Below are positions 58,452-64,000 of a stretch of 64,000 nt of DNA, piece by piece. The notes beneath the pieces are model-generated. The model saw only the letters and a program-made list of their open reading frames with translations. It searched no databases and had not been told where the DNA came from. A program made the position numbers and the translations under genes. The stretch is from Allocatelliglobosispora scoriae (GTDB lineage Bacteria; Actinomycetota; Actinomycetes; Mycobacteriales; Micromonosporaceae): NCBI RefSeq assembly GCF_014204945.1, contig NZ_JACHMN010000003.1, positions 2,852,001 to 2,916,000 of the forward strand, given 5' to 3'. The stretch's first letter is position 1. Each line of letters opens with the position of its first letter.

Positions 58452-59630
58452 GTGAGTGGTCACGTCTTCATCAGCTACAGCCGCGTGGACCGTGCCTATG
58501 TCGAGGAGCTCGCCGCCTTTCTCGCCGCCGCCGGGACGGAGGTCTGGTTCGACTACGAGATCGAGTTCGGCAGCCGCTTCGACGAGGAGATCCAGGAGCG
58601 GATCGCGACCTGCGGCGTGTTCGTCGTGGTGCTGACCCCGGACTCCGCCCGCTCCACCTGGGTCAGACGCGAGATCGGCTACGCCGACGACCGAGGTAAG
58701 ACGATCATGCCGCTGCTGCTCGCCGAGTGCGATGTGCCGATTCGGCTGACCGGCAGCCACCACGAGGACGTCACCGGCGGGCAGATGCCGAGCGAGCCGT
58801 TCCTGGCGCAGCTGCGCCGCCTGGTCACGCTGGCGCCCGAGGATCAGCGGCCCGGCTCCGAGCCCGACACGGTGGCCGGGATCGTGCGGCAGACCCGGGA
58901 CAATCTCGCCAGGATCCGTGCGGAGCACCCGGGTGCCCGGGACCGGATGCCGAAGGCCGCGCCGGTCTACGACGCCCGGGACTGGCCCGACCCCGCATCG
59001 ATCAAGACCAGCGAGGACTTCCGGTCGGTGCTGCAGATGACGCTGGTCCGAGCGGGCGCGCCCAGCTATGAGGAGCTGGCCCGGCGGACCGGCGGCATCC
59101 TCAGCGCCGCCGACGTCCGCGACGCGATGGAGCGGACCTACTTCTGGGAGAGCTCCGCCGACGACGACTGGCGGGAGGTCTCGCTGATCCTGGGGGCGTT
59201 CGGCGTGTCCGGGGCGCTCGTCGCGAAGTGGAAGCGCGCCTTCCACCGCATGCTCCGGCTGGACCCGATCCTGGAGAAGCGGGCGGCACACCCCCACTCG
59301 CTCGCTCGTCTCCTGGGCTGGACGCTGCTGGGCACGGTGGTCCTCTTCCTCGTCGGCACCGCGCTCTCCCAGCTCCCCGGCGGGTTCGGCGGCGGCAACT
59401 GGGTGGCGTTCGCGGTCAGCATGCTCGTGCTGGGCTTCCTGGTGCTGGGATCCGGGTCCTCGGCATGGGACGCGGCGAACAACTACGGCAGCACCCTGCT
59501 CAAGATCGTGTGGCCCGTGCTCTTCGTCGCGGCGTTCCTGACGGGGTGGCGGGTGGTCGGTCAGCTGCGCGGCGACGACGTGGCGACCATCGGCCGGGTC
59601 GCCCTGTCCTGGCTCGGCTGGCGGTTCTGA
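58452..59630 (+). CDS. TIR-domain protein with XRE-like HTH and membrane helices
   Basis: A 392-aa protein. Residues about 1-130 are a TIR domain: VFISYSRVDRAYVEELAAFL, GTEVWFDYEIEFG, VFVVVLTPDSARSTWVRREIG with Glu74 at the position of the NADase catalytic Glu. After a linker, about 175-265 resemble the short XRE-like helix-turn-helix of actinobacteria (FRSVLQMTLVRAGAPSYEELARR, WREVSLILGAFG, WKRAFHRML). Three hydrophobic helices follow (290-375). TIR proteins act in NAD-depleting defence or signalling; the HTH-plus-membrane layout is less common. GTG 58452. Convergent with the AKR gene, 1 nt apart. Confidence 0.82.
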   Translation: MSGHVFISYSRVDRAYVEELAAFLAAAGTEVWFDYEIEFGSRFDEEIQERIATCGVFVVVLTPDSARSTWVRREIGYADDRGKTIMPLLLAECDVPIRLTGSHHEDVTGGQMPSEPFLAQLRRLVTLAPEDQRPGSEPDTVAGIVRQTRDNLARIRAEHPGARDRMPKAAPVYDARDWPDPASIKTSEDFRSVLQMTLVRAGAPSYEELARRTGGILSAADVRDAMERTYFWESSADDDWREVSLILGAFGVSGALVAKWKRAFHRMLRLDPILEKRAAHPHSLARLLGWTLLGTVVLFLVGTALSQLPGGFGGGNWVAFAVSMLVLGFLVLGSGSSAWDAANNYGSTLLKIVWPVLFVAAFLTGWRVVGQLRGDDVATIGRVALSWLGWRF

Positions 59631-59631
59631 A

Positions 59632-60624
59632 CTACTCCCCGGTCGGTGCGGCCGCCGGCAGCAGGCCCGCGCTCGTGAGCTCCGCCCACAGCCCGCCGGG
59701 GATCGGGTGGTCGAGCAGCGCCGCGGTCTCGGCGATCTCGTGCGGTGCCCGCGCGCCGACGACGACGCAGCTCACCGCCGGGTGCGCCAGCGGAAACCGC
59801 AGAGCGAGAGCCAGCGGGGGTACGCCGAACCGCGCGCACGCCGCGCGCAGCAGCCGGACCCGCTCCACCACCGATGCCGGAACGCTGTCGTACCCGTAGG
59901 CCGCCCCGGTCCGCGGCTCGGCGAGCAGCCCCGACTGGAACACCCCGGCGATCATCACTCCGAGGTCGCGTTCGGCGCACAGCGGCAGCAGCTCGTCGAG
60001 TCCGGACTGGTCGAACAGCGAGTAGCGCCCCGCCAGCAGCACGCAGTCCAGGCCCGGCGAGGCTGCCTCACGCAGGAAGCGTGCCGCGACGTCGGCGTGG
60101 TTGACCCCGAGCGAGACCGCCCGGATCACCCCGGCCGCCCGCAGATCGGCGAGGGCGCGGTAGGACTCCCGCAGCGCGGTCGGGTAGTCCTGGTCGGGGT
60201 CGTGGATGTGCAGGATGTCGATGCGGTCGAGCCCCAGCCGGTCGAGGCTCTCCTCGACCGAGCGGATCACCGCCGGGTAGCTGTAGTCCAGCCGCGGCCC
60301 GACACCCGGCGGGGGATCGGCCCAGATCGCCTGGGTGTCCGGCCCGTCGGCCTCGATCAGCCGCCCGACCTTGGTGCAGAGCACGAAGTCGTCGCGGGTC
60401 CGGTGGCGCAGCGCGAGTCCGGTGCGGGTCTCCGAGCGGCCGTAGCCGTAGACCGGGGCGGTGTCGAAGAGGCGGAGACCGGCGTCCCACGCCGCGTCGA
60501 CGGTGGCGATCGCCTGTTCCTCGGCGACCGGTTCGAAGAGTCCGCCGATGGAGGCGAGACCGAGTCCGAGGCGGCTCACCCCGATGCCGGTGCGGCCCAG
60601 CGGCACCACGTCGTCCGCACGCAT
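59632..60624 (-). CDS. Aldo/keto reductase
   Basis: A 330-aa TIM-barrel AKR: GRTGIGVSRLGLGLASIGG, FDTAPVYGYGRSE with catalytic Asp and Tyr, the DFVLCTKVGR Lys, and DILHIHDPD with the His. VSCVVVGARAPHEIAETAALL binds the NADP adenosine. Similar to D-threo-aldose 1-dehydrogenase / L-fucose dehydrogenase-type proteins that oxidise free L-sugars, so a link to deoxy-sugar catabolism is conceivable, though it is 18 kb from the PUL. Start ATG 60624 lacks a strong ribosome site. Confidence 0.88.
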   Translation of the reverse strand: MRADDVVPLGRTGIGVSRLGLGLASIGGLFEPVAEEQAIATVDAAWDAGLRLFDTAPVYGYGRSETRTGLALRHRTRDDFVLCTKVGRLIEADGPDTQAIWADPPPGVGPRLDYSYPAVIRSVEESLDRLGLDRIDILHIHDPDQDYPTALRESYRALADLRAAGVIRAVSLGVNHADVAARFLREAASPGLDCVLLAGRYSLFDQSGLDELLPLCAERDLGVMIAGVFQSGLLAEPRTGAAYGYDSVPASVVERVRLLRAACARFGVPPLALALRFPLAHPAVSCVVVGARAPHEIAETAALLDHPIPGGLWAELTSAGLLPAAAPTGE

Positions 60625-60732
60625 GGGCCGACATTAACACCATGATCGTCGCAATCAGCCGAGATGCTCTAGCGGATGTGATGCCGGACGTGCGGGCACG
60701 GCTCGACCTGCGCCGCATCGAGCGGGGGAGGC

Positions 60733-61401
60733 CTATCCGACGAGCTTGTACTGCTGCGCGGTGCCGCCCTGGCACTGCACGAGCCCCAGCTGCGTGCCGT
60801 TGTCGACGATGCCGTACGGGTCGTCGATGCAGATGTTCCCCGCGACGTTGACGATGGCCCCGTCGGGTTGGACCTGCCACCGCTGGACGTCACCGTTGGA
60901 GTCCTCGCACCGCTGCACCTCGAGGGGCGTGCCCTGACGGGTGCGCAGCCCCTGCGGAATGATGCAGAGGTAACGGTAATTGGTCAGGGAGATCGTCCCG
61001 TTGCCGTTGAAGGTCCATTGCTGCATCGCCGAGCGGTCGACGCAGTCGGTCACGACCACGGCCGTTCCGGATTCGGGGACACTGCCTTTCGCCGCGATGC
61101 ATTTGCCGCTCGGCACCACCGTCGAGAGGATCACCGTGCCCTGCAGAACGGCGGGTTTCGCCGACTTGGACGGCTGCGGTGGTTTCGCCCGCGTCGTGGC
61201 CGGTGCCGGATGTGACGACGGCGCCGACGGGCTGTCATCAGGCTGAACCGGGTGGCCCTGGCTCACGTCGCAGATCCCGGTGCCGCTGCATATCACCGGA
61301 GCCCACCACGGTGACGACGCCAATCCGACGAGCGCGGTCAGGAGACCCAGTACCGCGACGACAATATTGGCGCTGACGCCTTTGCGCTCGTCGTTCGGCA
61401 T
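60733..61401 (-). CDS. Membrane-anchored ricin-B lectin protein
   Basis: A 222-aa protein: a short cytoplasmic N-terminus, one TM helix (NIVVAVLGLLTALVGLASSPWW), a Pro/Ser/Lys-rich linker (SPSAPSSHPAPATTRAKPPQ) and a C-terminal ricin-B beta-trefoil with GKCIAAKGS, MQQWTFN and VQRWQV motifs (QxW repeats). It is likely a cell-surface sugar-binding protein. ATG 61401 follows AAGGAG. The last blade is short. No catalytic domain is attached. Confidence 0.75.
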   Translation of the reverse strand: MPNDERKGVSANIVVAVLGLLTALVGLASSPWWAPVICSGTGICDVSQGHPVQPDDSPSAPSSHPAPATTRAKPPQPSKSAKPAVLQGTVILSTVVPSGKCIAAKGSVPESGTAVVVTDCVDRSAMQQWTFNGNGTISLTNYRYLCIIPQGLRTRQGTPLEVQRCEDSNGDVQRWQVQPDGAIVNVAGNICIDDPYGIVDNGTQLGLVQCQGGTAQQYKLVG

Positions 61402-61537
61402 CGGTCTCCTTCGCAACACGGCATACATGACGGGCAATGTCAGAGGCAGCTGCATGGTACCGATCGGCGGCAAGCCCGGTCCATCACGCCCGCCGACCTC
61501 GGCCGCATTGTCGGTGGGCGGTGGCACCATCTCGCGC

Positions 61538-61942
61538 ATGACGATCCGACCTTCCGAGAGCTGGCGCAACCTCGTCGCCCGCGAGGCCGCCCAGGTGGCC
61601 GAGGGCACCCTCGCCCAGGCCGACGCCTATGCCGCGCAGCTCTTCCCCGAGTCGCTGCTGACCGCGACCGACAAGCTCCTCGCCAGGTTCGAGGACGAGG
61701 TTCGGGGGCTCGGCACCGACCCGTCCGACGACGACGTGATGGCCGCCGTCCGCGATGTCGTGCTGAAGCTCAACGACATCAACGACGAGCACGACGGCGC
61801 GGCCTACGAGACCGGCGAGCGCGAGCAGCTCTGCGAGTACATCGACGGCTTCCTCGGCGAGTCCGGCATCGACGTCGAGGCGCTCGCCGGCCGGCAGGGG
61901 TTCGGCCGCTGGGAGCTCACCGACGAGTGGCGCGACTGGTAA
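61538..61942 (+). CDS. Small acidic hypothetical protein
   Basis: A 134-aa, strongly acidic, all-helical protein (VAEGTLAQADAYAAQLFPE, FEDEVRGLGTDPSDDDVMAA, YETGEREQLCEYIDGFLGE). It ends with ELTDEWRDW. No domain or catalytic motif is visible; it looks like an actinomycete-specific protein of a family with an unknown function. Start ATG 61538 has no good ribosome site, and the upstream open frame offers no better start. It is followed directly by the 61-bp tandem repeat array. Confidence 0.6.
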   Translation: MTIRPSESWRNLVAREAAQVAEGTLAQADAYAAQLFPESLLTATDKLLARFEDEVRGLGTDPSDDDVMAAVRDVVLKLNDINDEHDGAAYETGEREQLCEYIDGFLGESGIDVEALAGRQGFGRWELTDEWRDW

Positions 61943-61947
61943 GCACT

Positions 61948-62246
61948 GGCCCGAGGAGTGAGGGAGCGTGGCGGCTGAGCCCCGCCGGGCGCGCCGGGGA
62001 GCTGCGCTGGCCCGAGGAGTGAGGGAGCGTAGCGACTGAGCCCCGCCGGGCGCGCCGGGGAGCTGCGCTGGCCCGAGGAGTGAGGGAGCGTAGCGACTGA
62101 GCCCCGCCGGGCGCGCCGGGGAGCTGCGCTGGCCCGAGGAGTGAGGGAGCGTAGCGACTGAGCCCCGCCGGGCGCGCCGGGGAGCTGCGCTGGCCCGAGG
62201 AGTGAGGGAGCGTAGCGACTGAGCCCCGCCGGGCGCGCCGGGGAGA
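61948..62246. repeat. 61-bp tandem repeat array (five copies)
   Basis: Units start at 61948, 62009, 62070, 62131 and 62192: four full 61-bp copies and a fifth of about 55 bp that ends at 62246. Copies 2-5 are identical; copy 1 differs by two bases (GTGGCGGC instead of GTAGCGAC). The unit begins GGCCCGAGGAGTGAGGGAGC. It fills the 334-bp gap between the small acidic protein and the clamp paralogue. No spacers, so this is a minisatellite rather than a CRISPR array. Confidence 0.9.
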
Positions 62247-62276
62247 CTGTCGGTGGTCGCCGCTAGCCTGCGGGTC

Positions 62277-63392
62277 ATGCAGACCACCGTCGTCACCGCG
62301 CGGCTCGCCGAGGCCGCCGCCCTGCTGGTCCGGCTCATGCCCGGGCGTCCGGCCTTCGCCGCTCATGCCGGGGTGCTCCTCACCGCCGACGACGACGGCA
62401 TCGAGCTGGCCGCCACCGACGGCGAGCTGACCGCGCGGGTGCGGGTGCCGGGCTTCGGCCACGAGCCCGGTGCCGCGCTCGTCTCCCGGCGCGGTTTCGC
62501 GGCGACGACGGCGGCAATCGACTCCGCCGAGATCCGCCTGATGGCGGAGGGGTCGCGGCTCGCGGTGCGGACGCCGAACGCCCGGTTCGCGCTGCCGCTG
62601 CTGGACCGGGTCGGTTACACGCCACCGGCGCAGCCGCCGGCCGTGGTCGGCACGATCGACGGCGGGCTGCTGCGGTCGGCGGCGGTCCCGGTGGCCGGGG
62701 CCGCGTCGCAGAAGGACGCGCTGCCGATCTTCACCGCGGTCCGGGTGCGGTCCGAGGGCGATCGGCTGGAGCTGGTCGCGACCGACCGGTTCCGGATGGC
62801 GATGGCGGCTCCGGCCTGGTCTCCGGCGGCTCCGGCCGGGGTGGACGCGCTGGTCCCGGCGGGGTTCCTCGCCGAGGCGGCCCGGCAGGCGGCGGGCTCG
62901 GGCGACGTGGCCATCCACGCGGACGGCGACCGGTTCGGGTTCTCCTTCGGCGGGATCAGCGTCTTCGGCCATGTGCTGGCGCAGGCCTTCCCCGATGACC
63001 AGGTCCGGCGCCTCTTCCTGGCGGAGCCCGAGGCCGAGGCCGGGCTCGACGCCGGTGAGCTGGCCGGGGCGGTGGAGCGGGCAGCCCTCTACGCCGGGGC
63101 GCGGGGCCGGGTGTCGTTGCAGCTCGGCGGCGGGGTGATCATGGTCCGGGGGAGTGACGAGCAGGCGGGGGAGTCCGAGGAGTCGGTCAAGGCGACGGTG
63201 CGGGGCGGGTTGATCAGCCGGACCTACCAGGCGCGCTACCTGCTGGATGCGCTGCGCGGGTTCACCGGCGGTCCGGTGGTGCTGCGGATGCAGGCCGGGA
63301 TCCGGCCGACGGTGTTCGCCCGGCCGGAGGGCGCCGATCCTCGGGAGCTGCGCTATCTCGTGGTGCCGCTGCGGCTCGCCCGAGACGAGTGA
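62277..63392 (+). CDS. DNA polymerase III beta-clamp paralogue
   Basis: A 371-aa protein with the three-domain plan of the sliding clamp. Domain 1 ends around VRVPGFGHEPG; TVVTARLAEAAALLVRLMPGR and LLTADDDGIELAATDGELTARV match the N-terminal domain. KDALPIFTAVRVRSEGDRLELVATDRFRMAMA is the diagnostic second-domain motif. RYLLDALRGFTGGPVVLRM and LRYLVVPLRLARDE close the third domain, where canonical clamps end in a LMPMRL-like strand. Divergent enough that it is probably a second, accessory clamp. GTCATG start at 62277 has no strong ribosome site. No replication gene is adjacent. Confidence 0.85.
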   Translation: MQTTVVTARLAEAAALLVRLMPGRPAFAAHAGVLLTADDDGIELAATDGELTARVRVPGFGHEPGAALVSRRGFAATTAAIDSAEIRLMAEGSRLAVRTPNARFALPLLDRVGYTPPAQPPAVVGTIDGGLLRSAAVPVAGAASQKDALPIFTAVRVRSEGDRLELVATDRFRMAMAAPAWSPAAPAGVDALVPAGFLAEAARQAAGSGDVAIHADGDRFGFSFGGISVFGHVLAQAFPDDQVRRLFLAEPEAEAGLDAGELAGAVERAALYAGARGRVSLQLGGGVIMVRGSDEQAGESEESVKATVRGGLISRTYQARYLLDALRGFTGGPVVLRMQAGIRPTVFARPEGADPRELRYLVVPLRLARDE

Positions 63393-63408
63393 GCCGCAGC
63401 GAGGCTGC

Positions 63409-64000
63409 TCAGGGCGTGCGCGGGGCGATCCCGTCCTTCGGCTCCGGATCGATGTGGAACCCGGCCTGGATGCTGAGGAAGCGGTATGTCGCCTGCTTCA
63501 ACGCCCACAGCAGCCATCCCGGCTCGCCCTCGGCGATGGCCCGCCCGTCGGCGTGCCCCGACGTCCCCACGAGCACCCACGAGTGCGCGACCGAGAACAC
63601 CGACCGCACCGGCCCGTTGACCCCGAGCGGGGTGACCGCACCGATGCCGTCGCGTACCTCGCGAGCGGCGTCGTCGCTTCCGTAGAGCACGGCCCGCAGC
63701 GTGACGAGCGCGTCGCTGTCGTCGGTGGTGTAAGTCGCTGTGACCGTTCGGATGCAGTGCCGGTACTCCAGCAGCGAGTCGGCGGCGAAGACCCCGGCGC
63801 AGCCGTCGAACTCGTCCCGGTCGACCCGCTGCAGGACGTCGCCCGAGGCGGTGATGGTGGTGTCCGGGAACGCGTCGGCGGCCCGGTAGTAGGTGGGGTC
63901 GGCCCGGGTGATCGCCACGGGAAGCGCGGCGAGGACGGCGAGCACGGCCAGGCCGACCGGAAGCAGCGGCGAGGTGCGCCCCTTCGAGACGACCGAGGTG
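63409..64000 (-). CDS. Membrane-anchored hypothetical protein, partial
   Basis: The frame continues beyond the right edge of the window, so the N-terminus is missing. The visible part has a hydrophobic helix (LPVGLAVLAVLAALPVAI) followed by TYYRAADAFPDTTITASGDVLQRVDRDEFDGC, a beta-rich segment with one CAG and one CIR Cys, VTLRAVLYGSDDAAREVRDGIGA, and a C-terminal ALKQATYRFLSIQAGFHI. No family was recognised. If the start lies close outside, it is an anchored extracytoplasmic protein of about 195 residues or more. Confidence 0.65.
   Translation of the reverse strand, partial: TSVVSKGRTSPLLPVGLAVLAVLAALPVAITRADPTYYRAADAFPDTTITASGDVLQRVDRDEFDGCAGVFAADSLLEYRHCIRTVTATYTTDDSDALVTLRAVLYGSDDAAREVRDGIGAVTPLGVNGPVRSVFSVAHSWVLVGTSGHADGRAIAEGEPGWLLWALKQATYRFLSIQAGFHIDPEPKDGIAPRTP

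Noticed and set aside
61948-62246. CRISPR array
   Set aside because: Repeat units abut directly without spacers and there are no cas genes.

Overview
The window is about 71-75% G+C with GTG starts, GTGA/ATGA stop-start overlaps, twin-arginine leaders, a SARP regulator, F420-type enzymes and many secreted CAZymes with ricin-B, CBM2, FN3 and golvesin-type modules. This points to a filamentous actinomycete, most likely Micromonosporaceae (inference from gene style, not from a marker gene). No tRNA, rRNA, CRISPR array, integrase or transposase was seen.

Layout. 0-3 kb: the start of a TetR-type regulator with a double operator, a methyltransferase, and a VOC/YdeI pair divergent from a WYL regulator. 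3.0-6.3 kb: a lower-GC islet with a small EACC1-like protein and a 992-aa caspase-like/alpha-solenoid/PH-like protein, the best candidate for a poorly described conflict system. 6.4-7.4 kb: an Erm-type 23S rRNA methyltransferase with a leaderless leader peptide and an attenuator-like hairpin. 7.5-15 kb: housekeeping-like and hypothetical genes, including a secreted CBM13/alginate-lyase-fold protein, a deazaflavin-dependent enzyme, DUF2332 and two methyltransferases. 15.4-21.2 kb: LysE exporter, fatty-acid desaturase and SARP regulator, divergent from an alpha-oxoamine synthase; this may be a small lipid-amine metabolite locus. 21.2-24 kb: hypothetical membrane and secreted proteins and a PadR regulator.

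24-41.8 kb: a polysaccharide utilisation locus made of two divergent, tightly coupled operons around an IclR regulator and a clear palindrome. The left operon encodes an enolase-superfamily dehydratase, a DHDPS/KDG-aldolase-family enzyme, an SDR and KDG kinase. The right operon encodes IclR, a CUT1 sugar ABC transporter, KDPG-type aldolase, FAH hydrolase, GH105, a large GH2, a second enolase-superfamily enzyme, a BNR_4 propeller lyase candidate and GH16. Together they look able to cut an uronate-containing (possibly rhamnose- or galactose-containing) polymer outside the cell, import the pieces and convert them through 2-keto-3-deoxy sugar acids to pyruvate.

41.8-53.4 kb: secreted proteins, an LLM oxidoreductase, a serine-palmitoyltransferase-like PLP enzyme that overlaps tail to tail with a helicase-associated/WYL protein, a transglutaminase-like protein and an AA10 LPMO. 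53.4-58.3 kb: DUF1801 and a urea/amide-type ABC operon (urtBCDE with the binding protein last). 58.4-64 kb: a TIR-HTH-membrane protein, an aldo/keto reductase, a membrane-anchored ricin-B protein, a small acidic protein, a 61-bp tandem repeat array, a DNA polymerase III beta-clamp paralogue and a partial membrane-anchored protein.
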